DNA from: Ustilaginoidea virens
Taxonomy: Eukaryota > Ascomycota > Sordariomycetes > Hypocreales > Clavicipitaceae
Direction of reading: 5' to 3'
Length of the DNA stretch: 64,000 nt
Assembly: GCF_000687475.1 (NCBI RefSeq)
Contig: NC_057321.1
Coordinates: 186,001-250,000 of the forward strand
Every line of letters starts with the position of its first letter. Positions within the stretch are counted from its first letter, which is position 1. Below, piece after piece: positions 54,568-64,000 of this stretch. The notes beneath the pieces are model-generated. The model did no database searches. It had not been told where the DNA came from and saw only the letters and a list, made by a program, of their open reading frames with translations. Both the position numbers and the translations under genes were made by a program.

Positions 54568-54677
54568 ATATAGACTGCGGAAGGGACCCGATTCGGGCTC
54601 TTCTCCCTTCCTCTTTAGTTTTATTAATATATCCAATTAACGCCTATTTACAATCGCCCTAAGGCTAATCTATTATA
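54568..54677 (+). repeat. Gyp-3 5' LTR, right part
   Basis: Resumes at the ATATAGACTGCGG text of the gypsy LTR, with the AGGGACCCGATTCGGGCTC inverted motif, and ends CTATTATA, a RIP-altered form of CCGTTACA. Confidence 0.85.
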
Positions 54678-56123
54678 ATTAATAAAACTCTCTTAACCCT
54701 TATTATTATATTACATATAACTGCCGATAATAGATATAGGGCCCTTATAGAACACTATAGGCTTAGACGATGCCCAATACGCCTCCACTCGTTAATACGC
54801 CGCTTAATAGGAGTCAATTACTAATGCTATAGAAGTCCTTAATATAAGGTTCTAAGAATAGCTATCCTAAAGCCAGGAGAGTAAGTATTAGATGTATACT
54901 TAGGCCGAACAGACCGAGCGTTAAATATAGGCTCTTATTGACTAGATGCAATAATAATTATTCCTAGCCCCTATAATAACCTTTAACTAGTTTTAGACTA
55001 ACTCTATCTTAATCCCGGAGGAAACCCGACCTAAGTATAAGCTGATACTAGTTGGGAAACCCTTTAATAGTAAAAAGGCTATATTTATTGTATAAAAGAC
55101 CTTTATAGAGTATAAGTTAGAGATCGATTGGGACTTTATTAGTAATAATAAGACCTAATAGATATTTATCTACTAGAACCTTTCGGCTATAGTTTAATCT
55201 TAAGTCGCAATATTCTTCGAGAATAGTATAGCCCTCTATTACCGCCCTATAGCTTTCTTTAACTACCTATAGCGACTCTTTAAGGACCTATATTAGGAGG
55301 AATATACGATTAGTAAGCTTAAGTATACCCTCTATTAGGCGCTAATAGAACCCTTTTCTACCTTTTTTATATACTTTAAAAAGAAATTAATATTAGCGGG
55401 AGGGCTTAGGTAGCCTAAGTCGGTTAAGCTAGAAATACTCCGATCCGCCCTTAACCCTTATATATTAGATAAGATTATCGGCCTAGGGGTCTCCTGTAAG
55501 GACTATAAGGCAGCCGTTATATAGTACTATAAAATCGCTATTGACCTAGAGATAAGTCTTACTATAAAATACTATATAGATCCTTCCCGGGATTACGATA
55601 ATAACGCCTAAGATCTGCAGATAACCGCTCGGGATAAGGATAGTAATATGCCTATAATAGGTATCTATAAGCTGGGTTTAAAAGGCAAGTAAAGGTTATT
55701 TAGTAAGAGGGCGGTATAGATTTTGAGGGAAGTCCTTAAGGAGTGCTACTAAAAATTACTTTATACCTAATATAGGGATATAGGCTATAAAATGCCAGAA
55801 TGCAAGCTAAGGCCGGCCCGGCCTCTATAAGAGATAACTATAGCTTCTATAGACCTAAAGGCTATAGAAGCCTTGCGAATCGCTGAGTTTAGAAATAGCA
55901 ATAATAGTAATACCTAAGGAAAAGACTAGCCCTCGAGCTAAATCTTATAAAAGGGCTTAAAAAATATACCTAGCCCCTAGCTAAGCTACGATAGAACTAT
56001 TATATAAAGGAGATTAATAATATTAAGGACCGTATAAATAGATACCCCTTTTTAGTCCTAATATTATATAATAATTCTACCTTTATCGATACCCTAATTA
56101 ATTCTAGTTATAACTACTATAGT
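54678..56123 (+). pseudogene. Gyp-3 gag and start of protease
   Basis: Plus-strand translation through 55010-55700 shows KYKLILVGKPFNSKKAIFIVQKTF, IEYKLEIDWDFISNNKT, IFFENSIALYYRPIAFFNYL, RLFKDLYQEEYTISKLKYTLYQ and ALIEPFSTFFIYFKKKLILAGG, a gag/capsid-like helical region typical in layout of fungal gypsy elements. Near 56050-56115 a protease-like stretch (LYNNSTFIDTLINSS, where a DSG/DTG triplet is expected) begins before CopA2-e cuts it. Many TAG/TAA codons. Assignment rests on position after the gypsy LTR and general character. Confidence 0.7.
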
Positions 56124-56470
56124 TGTCGGAATCGCTGTCGCAAGGTGCCCAATTGGGCACATTGCGACGGATGTGCCGCGCACACCCGTTGCGCACGATG
56201 TGGCCACTTTGGCCACTTTTGCCCCTTTGCCCCTGTGCCCCTGAGCCCGGTAGGGCACGCGGGCAGCCCGGCCCGACCGCGCCGATGCACGTGACTACGG
56301 CACGCACAAAAAGGCCACATCGTGTAATTACTCTTTTGCTTCCTTTCTTTCCTCTTAGTTAGTCAGTTATAATCAAAGAAGTAATCATACCTTTAACCGG
56401 TGACCTCACGGTATAGGATACCACACGCGCAACCCTACATACAACTAGGTACCCCGAGTTTATATCAACA
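56124..56470 (+). repeat. CopA2-e 5' LTR (347 bp)
   Basis: TGTCGGAATCGC to TATATCAACA. Followed by CTGATCAGTAGTG, the slightly altered junction palindrome. Confidence 0.9.
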
Positions 56471-56998
56471 CTGATCAGTAGTGATAACCACCACTCACAG
56501 GATTATATCCCGCAAAGAACGGTATATTATAGATCAGCAAGATTACTCTCGAAGAGACGATTTCTATTGCAAATCGTACTAATTAGGAAGGCAGATAACC
56601 TATTCCGTTAAACGGTTACGCTACCAACTAATTGGAAGAATAATATAGACCTCTTCCACCTTCGTCTATCACAAAAGAAGAAAATATACTAACTATTACG
56701 ATCTTTAAAGATACCCTTAGTAGATCTAGGAGGCGGCTAACCCATTCCATTAAACAGTCACCTACTTACTATAGGAGGCAAATAACCAATTCCATTAAAT
56801 GGTTATCTTGCTAACTAACCCCTTCTTTTCTTTCCTTTACCCCTACCAATAAAGGCCGATTTTACACTCCTTACAAGAGTATCGAATCTTATACTCCTTA
56901 CAAGAGTATCAAATCTTGCACTCCTTACAAGAGTAAATATTACACTCCTTGCAATACATCCCCCCCCCCCCCCTCTCTCAAACCCTCCTCTTAACACT
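56471..56998 (+). other. CopA2-e 5' leader with hairpins and short tandem repeats
   Basis: Contains CCGTTAAACGG-type hairpins with paired flanks (near 56600-56625, 56740-56760 and 56786-56806), then four tandem copies of a unit of about 27 bp containing ACTCCTTACAAGAGTAT (56870-56955) and a run of 14 C (56960-56973) shortly before gag. No gene. Confidence 0.68.
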
Positions 56999-58846
56999 AT
57001 AGCACGATCACGATCATCAATATCACAACCGGCACTACCTGAGAGGCTATAACGATTTGCCCCCCTACTCAATGACAATTAGGCTACTGCAATAGAGCCA
57101 ATTACCCCTAATGCCACTACTATAGCATTATACAACCGCCTGGCCTTCTTAATCTATACCTATAAGAAGGACTATATTATTAACAATAATCTATAGGAAC
57201 TGTTCCACGAAGACTATAGTAAATAGGATAAATAGCTATTCAACCGCATTAACCCTCCATTCCTACGCGAATTCCGCACATACCTACGAGATCACGGCGT
57301 ATATATCGGAGCATCAGGTTCTATTATAATACCTACCTTGATAGAATGCCTTCAACAACAACAGAACCCTAAATGGCCTTAAGAAGAGATCGACCGTCAA
57401 TTAGGGCGTAAGATGTTCTAGTTACGACTCAACCCTCATAAAGAAGCATTAGTACCTATTGGCAATTTCGATAAGGAAGTCACAGGCTCACAGAATTCAT
57501 TACAAGCACCTACCATAGTAAGGCCCTTAAGAAGATCATCACAAGCCTCAACAAGGGACTTCACAACACCAATAGTAGCCCGATCACAATCACAACAACC
57601 TATTATTCCCCCCTCTATATCAAAAAAGCCTCTTACCCCTACCCCTACCGAAGAAGAAAAGGGCCGGTCCTAATAACCAAAAGGGAAGACGCCTATTTAC
57701 AATAGGTCGCTATTCGAAACAAAAAAAAGCTCCCGCCAACAACAACATACAACAGCCGAAGATTATAGCCCAACCGATTAAATACTACACCCTAGGGGTT
57801 ATACCCCTAGCCAGGCTAACTAAAGCGGCTATCTTAATGCCCCTTAAGGTTATAGCATACCCAACAGAGCTTGGGTTACAGGCCCTGATGATATACTTCC
57901 TTCCATAGAGGACCCTAATAATGATACCCTCCAAGCTAACGCCGCTAATGCCACCCGTAATACCAGATATCGGGCCCAAACGCCTCACCTAATAATACCA
58001 AAAATAGGCACGGCACCTAGCCCTTCCCGTCAATATTGCCCTACCCAGGCCGATAAACAGACCGTCTTAACGGAAGGACCAGTAAACCCGGACCGACCTA
58101 GGTTATAGGATAACCCAGCCAGAGATCCCGCCAGCCTACCGCAAGGCTACCAACAAACTGTTCTAGAATACCCTCCAGAATACCCCCAAAGTCATACCTA
58201 AAAAGCCTACGCAAAGGCCGGGTTTAACTAAGAAGATCATTCCCAAACCAGGTTTAATAATATATCGAAGAAAATATCTAACCTCTTATACAGCTATCGT
58301 ATAGAGGATAGATATAGCGGCAAAATAGATGACTTTATTATACCAAAGGTCATCTCTTTTAAGAGCAAGTGCCGCCTACTAGGATTACCCAATAATACAC
58401 TCGCTAGAGCCTTCTAAATCATACTCATTGGCAATACTAAGACCTATTACTTTAACAACATTAAACGTATTTGCGATACCCTCACTTTTGACAATATAAT
58501 CCGCAAAGTCAAGAGCTATTTCGAAAATAAGAGTACAGAGCAATTCTATTTGCACCATTAGAATAGAACAATACTCCAATCAACTATCGCGAAACACCCC
58601 AACAAGTTAAAGCTAGAATACCTCAATATCCTATTAGAAGAACTTCAACGCCTATATTGTAGTCTTTTTCCCCCCTTTACAGCTAATATAAAGCTTTACC
58701 AATAAGTCCTCAACGCTATAAAGGATACCCCTAAGTATAGCCAGGCGCTATATCAATATGCCCCTACATTCAAAGGCCTCGCCGCTAACCTACAGCAATC
58801 CCTCTCTATCTATAAGTCAATCTATACAACTCAACAGCATCATTTT
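56999..58846 (+). pseudogene. CopA2-e gag fragment
   Basis: The start codon reads ATA (56999-57001). Recognisable stretches: PALPERL, the N-terminal domain matching CopA2-c, the Pro/Ser/Gln linker (about 57480-57780), and the gag core with FKSKCRLLGLPNNTLARAF (about 58355-58420) and IRKVKSYFENKSTEQFYLH (58500-58555). Stops replace Trp and Gln. Capsid precursor; inactive. Confidence 0.83.
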
Positions 58847-59581
58847 TGTTGAAATCAGCGCCTTTTTAGCTGTATTTTGGTACTGGTCTTGCTACCGTAC
58901 GATGTCTCTACGTTAAGATATCGCGGTGGCTATACCAGGCGCTATGGTGGGGCACAGCGCCCCACAACGCCGATTACAGTGGGCCACAGCGCCGGTCACG
59001 GCATCGGCACAGCGCCCCACAGCCGGCCACAGCGGCCGGTCACAGCGGGCCACAGGGCCCACAACAGGCGGCGCATTTCTACGGGATTACCAAATGGGCA
59101 AATCAGCACTTTCGGCCTTCTACATACAGTCACCCGCTATACCGCGCCTTTACGGCACACCGGTATAGGGCTTCCGGCCCGTACGGCAGACCGATATAGG
59201 GCTTCCGGCCTGTACGGCAGGCTGTTATAGGGCATCCGGCACACCGCTACAAGCCACTGGGCTTGGTTGGGTAGGCATTGGGTAGGATATTGGGCACGAT
59301 TGGGCAGACCGACTTTTCGTCGGTTTTTTCGCTATTTTTGCGGTTTTTCATTATTTTCAACCACTTTTTCAAGATGGTAGAAATATGCCCAAAATTCCCT
59401 CTTTCTAGCTAGAATAGTCACCAACAATTAGAATCAGATTTCCCTGACATCTTTGCTCTGGTCAACCCCGTGTGTGCGTTTTTAATCTTTAACCAGCTTG
59501 TTTTATTCTGCAACGCCTTGTACGCCACTGTCGGTACTTAGTATACTTTCCAACAGTATTCTGAGTCACCATTTTGCAACA
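58847..59581 (+). repeat. CopD-2 5' LTR (735 bp)
   Basis: TGTTGAAATCAGCGCC to TTTTGCAACA. The hairpin block is at about 58946-59062. Internal 30-bp duplication of the CGGTATAGGGCTTCCGGCC type near 59158-59215. Confidence 0.92.
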
Positions 59582-59597
59582 GGTTATGAGCCCGGTG
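59582..59597 (+). other. CopD-2 primer-binding site for half tRNA-iMet
   Basis: GGTTATGAGCCCGGTG follows the LTR end directly. Its first 12 bases are complementary to GGGCTCATAACC, the anticodon arm of initiator tRNA-Met (CAT anticodon). Copia elements of this type are known to prime from a tRNA cut in the anticodon loop. Confidence 0.82.
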
Positions 59598-59860
59598 TCT
59601 TAAGGCTTCCAGCTTAAGACTTTTTTACGCTAACTTAGGATTTTAACGCATTTGGCAGCTAACCTTCCAGAAATCTACTAACAAGGGACTGATCACCCCA
59701 GATTTAGGAACCCAGCTACCACACCAAGCTGCAACACATCCTTGCAACAGGATTTGCTAAGGTTATTCCTTAACGCAGCTTTCTTCTAGTTTTATCTAGA
59801 TTTTCAGTCTTAATTTTCTTCGCATTTTTAAGACTTTCCGGCACATTTTCTCTTCCTATA

Positions 59861-62800
59861 ATGGCCAGTCAGAACGTTCCTGCTAATAACCCAGGCTACC
59901 AAGTCCCTGATACGGCAGAGGTAGAAGAATCTGATAATGACCAGGAAATTGCCCAGCTTAGGGAAGACTAACAGGAAATAAGAAAAGAATTCAGTTATAA
60001 ATTTAATCGAATGAACTCTAAAATCGATTTTTTGGCTGATAAGGTGGGCACCTTAGTAGACAGACTAATCAAGCCTACTACTAGCCCACCATCCCAGGAT
60101 ATAATGGATGTGGATACCTTCTAAACCCCTGTGGGTAAGGGAAATACCTCTCTACCTAAAGCCCAGCAACAACCCCTGCCGGTCCCATCCAGCATTAGCA
60201 GCCAAGTCAGCGCTATAGCTATTAAGGAACTAGCCAAGATAGCTAACGGATTCCAGGAATCCCAAAAGCTAAGGGGGGCATCTAACTTCGACCAATGGAA
60301 ACAGGCCCTTATAATTCAACTCAGGGCACTTAATATCGCCAAATTTATCGAAGAACCTTCTATTACTAGCAAATTTAACGATTCAGAGTAAGCACTTTTA
60401 CTATTACTTATCAAGAATAGTTGCACAGAAGGACCAGCTGCCGCTATTAATTAGTGTACTGACCTAGAGTCAGCCTTTACGTTACTCACCAAACAGTATT
60501 CTCACTCATCAGACGTACAGCGGACCCACCTATACCCTGCCTTCCATCAACTAAATTTTACAGGCTACAAGGGTACCTTAGAATCTTTTAACGCCTCCTT
60601 TAATAGCTACCTATCCAGGCTGCAAATTTTAGGCTCCCACATACAACCTTTCGACCAAATCAGCCAGTATTTACATGCTATAGAAAGGGTCTTTTTTCAG
60701 TGGGCAGAACGGCACCGCACAATGATGAGAATCGCCTATACTTAGGGAAATACATCAAATATTAACCTGCAATTTTATATAGTTGATTTACTAGAAGAAT
60801 AACGCATTAAAGGATCATCAGTAGTAAGGGCTACCACCCACCTCGTAAAGGTCAAGGGTGCCTCTACTAACAATAGTAGCAAGCCAGCTAGTAACAACAC
60901 TAGCAAGGGTGGTAAAAACACTACCACCAACGCCAATAAAAAGAAACAGGGGTCTTCTTCTACCTAATAAGGGTCTTCTTCAGCCACATAAGGCAAGCTG
61001 GAAAATAAGAAGAAGAATAAAGAAAAGAAAGATTTAGCTAATAAAGCAGATACCCCATAAAAGACCGACGAAAAGGAAAAGACTATTAATTCCTTCGTAC
61101 TAAGGAATTATAACACTCTAAGTCTTACACCCAGTAAGACAGCCTATTCTTCCTTCCAGGACCGCGAATATATGCAATTTCTAGCTACCAGCTATAGTAC
61201 ACAATCCGGTGGGAAAACGCCAATAGATTCTTTACTCTACGATACTAGTTCTATGGTGTATATCATTAACGATAAAAAGCACTTCACCTACTTCTAACAC
61301 TATACCGGAAATAGACCAGTCATCAGCACAGGTAGTAGCCCAATCAAGCCCAGTAGGTAGGGCACAGCGCGTTTTACCGTACTATAGGCCACCAACCCAC
61401 CTCAGTGGGGCACCTTAGAGCTTACCAACGCCCTCTTCATACCAGCTTTTAATATTAATATCTTTAGCGGCGTTAAACACTATCTAAATCGTAACAGTAT
61501 TCAGGGCCAAAGCCTAGTTAACAGCAACAATAAGTACATTAGGCTTCTTAATTTTAAGAAGTATGGCTTCTTTTTACAACAAAAAGGGGTAGATTCGCCG
61601 TTTTTACACCATACCAGCCAACCGGCTTCACATAATATCTCGGTCGAATTACCTGCCCCAGCCAACCCAGAAGAATACAAGGAATATCCCCTGCCAGAGG
61701 ATTTACCTACCCCACCAGCTGACTCGGACCTTCTACTTCCACCAGCTAATTCGCAAGCTAACCCACTAGCTAACTCACCAGCTAACTTACCAGCTGACCC
61801 ACCAGCTAGTCCTAGTTTTTCGGTGGTACCAATAGAGGCTGCTATTCCCAATACAGCCCAACCACCACAGAGGGCCCCGGTCGCCCTCAACCCAGCCCCT
61901 ATCACAATACCAGCTGCTGATACAGAATATCAAAAGCTGCTATTATTAGCCGGACTTTAGCATATCCGGCTTAGGCATATCGGAATCCAACTTTTAAAGA
62001 AAACCTGTACATCAACCATAGGGTTACCTGATCTCAGTAAGGTAAAGGATTCTGATTTTAACTACATCGCCTGTAAAAGGGCAAAGTCAGTTCGGCGTTT
62101 TACATCAGGGGCTATACCAGACCCTATGCATTATTTAGATATCATAGAGGGTAATATCTTCCAAATCAACCCTCTACTATATAACAAACGCCCCATTTGC
62201 CTCATCTTAGTAGACCGGAAATCACGCTTCCATTAGGTGCACTTACTACCCAATAAGGAAGGACCCACGGTATTCCCAGTATTACAGGGGTTCTTCTAAA
62301 GTCTTAGGAATCGCTACGGCAAATCAGCTGTTAAATTCCACTATAATAGTAGCAAGGAAATCAACGATGTCATCATAGCCTAGCTAGCTCTTAAGGGCAT
62401 AGATTTTTTAACCTCTTCCCCTTATATTCATAAGCAAAATGGGTTAGCAGAACGCTCTATACGGGTCATCGTTGACCGACTTAGAGCTACTATACTTTAG
62501 TCTCGGTTACCTTCTTACCTTTGGTCTGCAGTTATTCTTAGTATTACTACCTTAGTAAATCTAACAGCAGTCACAAACCGTTCCTCGTCACCTTTTAAAG
62601 AATTAAAGAAAGACTTTCCGAAAATTACACACTACCACCTACCCAACCTTACTAGCTTCAGAGCTATTAGTGCGGCTATAGAGGTGCTAATCCCTCCAGA
62701 AAAACGGGTCATCAGCCACAAGCTGGCCCCCCAGACCGAGTCAGGTAGGTTACTAGCTACGCTAGGTAACAGCACCTATCTCGTCTACATCCCACATCGC

Positions 62801-64000
62801 CGGGTCGTCACTAAGACCTCTTTCATTACTTTTACCTACCAAAATAAAGGTATAGGCCCTATTTCAAGTGGCCTAAAGGGCACCTTTGATTTCCAACCGC
62901 CTTCTAATTTAGAGGGGGTAAACATCGACCAAATTGCTCTAGAAGAGCCTATTTAGAAGTCGCCTCGCCTAAATATGCCTATTTCGTCTAAGACCGACGA
63001 TATGGGCCTAATCGAAGGCACAGGCCTACCACAGGCCACGGATCCAACACAGCCCACAGGCCCACCACAACCAATGGGCCTAATACAGCACACGGATCCA
63101 CCACAACCAGTGGGCCTACCACCAATTGGCCCGCCACAGCACTCTGCAATATTTCTTAGCAATTCGCCGTCTTTCGATTCCAAATCGCTTCAGCCTAACT
63201 CAGCTTTTCAGCTTAGGCAAGACGGTCCGCTTTCACCGGCTAAGGAAAATATAGCCTTTTCCCATACAAAAAGGCTGCAAATGCTAGGAAATGCAGAAAG
63301 CTCTCATCACTAGGAATCTCAATCACTAAGATTTTCCGAATCCATCATAAAAGTGGGCATACCCCGCACATATGAAAATTCTGACTCGCCCCACATAGCA
63401 AATTTTCAATGGTCCGAATCTCAAAGCCCCATACACACTGATTTTCTGCGACTTTCCGATACAACAGATTCTGCCTTTTCGCCCGGCTTCCTAGTAAATA
63501 CAGCATTTCGCCATAGTAAAACGCTGCCTACACTAGAATATCTAAAATTCGAGAGTCCAGATATCGCCTCAAATAAAAGACCATAGGAGAAAATATTTCG
63601 AATATCAGAAAAGGTGCCTATTCAGCTATACCAGGTTAGGGCTACTAGGGGTAGAATTCGAGGAAGAATGCAGCCACAGATACAAGACGTGCAAGGTATC
63701 CTAGGTTATAGATACTATAGGTCACTTTTAGACCTACAGGCTGACCAACAGCCTGACCAACAGTCTGACCCACAGACTGACCAATAGGGTGCTTTCCCAC
63801 CCACCCAGCCGAAAAACGACCAGATTTTCGGATACCCAGGCAGCCCCCCAGAGGCTCCCACACAGGATTTCCCCCCTTCCTATGCTTTTTACCAGCAAAT
63901 ATACGATATTTGCTGTGCAGTAAAGATTAAGGCTGCAAAACGGGCCCCAGAAGGTGTGCCTAATAGCTGGAAGGAAGTCTTACACAGCCCACATAAGGAT
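59861..64000 (+). pseudogene. CopD-2 gag-pol, lightly RIP-damaged, truncated by the window
   Basis: Starts ATG 59861 (MASQNVPANNPGYQVPDTAE). Gag with a coiled-coil-like Gln/Glu/Lys region, then LRGASNFDQWKQALIIQLRA and LTKQYSHSSDVQRTHLYPAF. Lys/Asn-rich stretch at 60850-61080; protease-like DSLLYDTSSMVYIINDK (about 61225-61275). Integrase zinc-binding RHIGIQLLKK...YIACKRAK (61970-62090), core with CLILVDRKSRFH (62200-62230), FHYNSSKEIND and HKQNGLAERSIRVIVDRLRA (62335-62495). Pro/Gln/Gly-rich linker with PQPTGPPQP-like repeats (63000-63140). The RT start, VPNSWKEVLHSPHKD, is at the edge. Several stops (for example TAA near 59968 and TAA at about 60121) break it. Confidence 0.87.

Larger units (their letters stand above)
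47096..56123 (+). mobile_element. Gyp-3: Ty3/gypsy element, 5' LTR and gag
   Basis: Plus-strand gypsy. The 5' LTR is 47096-47229 plus 54568-54677, split by CopA2-d. Gag follows to the start of the protease, where CopA2-e (56124) interrupts. Left flank ATTCT (47091-47095) lies in Gyp-2. The remainder is outside the window. Confidence 0.82.
56124..58846 (+). mobile_element. CopA2-e: 5' half of a Ty1/copia element
   Basis: Plus-strand CopA2 copy: 5' LTR 56124-56470, leader, and most of gag, cut at 58846 by CopD-2. Left flank ATAGT (56119-56123) lies in the Gyp-3 protease. The rest is presumably beyond CopD-2 and the window end. Confidence 0.87.
58847..64000 (+). mobile_element. CopD-2: Ty1/copia element, 5' LTR to start of RT
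   Basis: Second CopD copy, plus strand, inserted in CopA2-e gag (left flank ATTTT, 58842-58846). It has the 5' LTR, a primer site, gag, protease region, integrase and the beginning of the RT domain before the window ends. Less RIP-damaged than CopD-1: some frames of about 90-130 codons remain, and the gag ATG is intact. Confidence 0.92.

Noticed and set aside
1..64000. Search for host genes, tRNA, rRNA or a biosynthetic cluster
   Set aside because: Nearly every stretch could be assigned to a retrotransposon part, leader, LTR or the MITE-like element. Nothing with host-gene character was found.

Overview
The window looks like a transposon-only block from a filamentous ascomycete (Pezizomycotina). 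I found no host gene, tRNA or rRNA. It is almost entirely LTR retrotransposons, mostly Ty1/copia with some Ty3/gypsy chromoviruses, inserted into one another. Nearly all coding frames are broken by C-to-T and G-to-A transitions that turn CAA, CAG and TGG into stop codons and leave TA-rich text. That is the signature of repeat-induced point mutation (RIP), which is why I infer a RIP-competent ascomycete and a gene-free, AT-rich, heterochromatin-like region. The species is not identifiable from the sequence.

The boundaries can be reconstructed because almost every element has TG...CA LTRs and 5-bp target-site duplications (TSDs). I use local labels. CopA is a copia family whose LTR starts TGTCGGAATCGC, with subtypes A1 (LTR ends ACCAACA) and A2 (ends ATCAACA). 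CopB is a related copia with an LTR full of GACT-like repeats. CopD is a different copia with a 735-737 bp LTR. Gyp is a chromodomain gypsy with a LTR of about 250 bp.

Layout. At 1-1957 is the 3' end of CopA1-a (+), inserted in CopA1-b (-), whose pieces lie at 1958-5308, 12874-14631 and 31289-33376. CopA1-b is cut by full-length CopD-1 (5309-12868), by CopB-1 (14632-31283) and by a gypsy solo LTR (32493-32734). CopB-1 carries full-length CopA1-c (18518-26678), which in turn carries a CopD solo LTR (21992-22716), and a 946-bp MITE-like insertion (27358-28303) in its gag zinc knuckle. From 33377 to 41027 lies Gyp-1 (+; integrase, chromodomain, 3' LTR), split by young, nearly intact CopB-2 (34273-40154), which has a 1218-aa open frame. 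Two stacked CopA2 5' ends follow (41033-42493). Then comes Gyp-2 (-), split by CopA2-c (42974-46528), which has identical LTRs and a coding minisatellite of 31 units. At 47096 Gyp-3 (+) begins; its 5' LTR is split by CopA2-d (47230-54562), and its gag-protease region is cut at 56124 by CopA2-e (+), which is itself cut at 58847 by CopD-2 (+), running off the window.

The implied nesting is up to eight levels deep (Gyp-2 > CopA2-b > CopA2-a > Gyp-1 > CopA1-b > CopB-1 > CopA1-c > CopD solo LTR). Autonomous function is lost in almost all copies. Most likely to have moved recently are CopA2-c (no LTR differences seen) and CopB-2 (three transitions between 491-bp LTRs); both have large coding deletions and probably moved with proteins supplied in trans.
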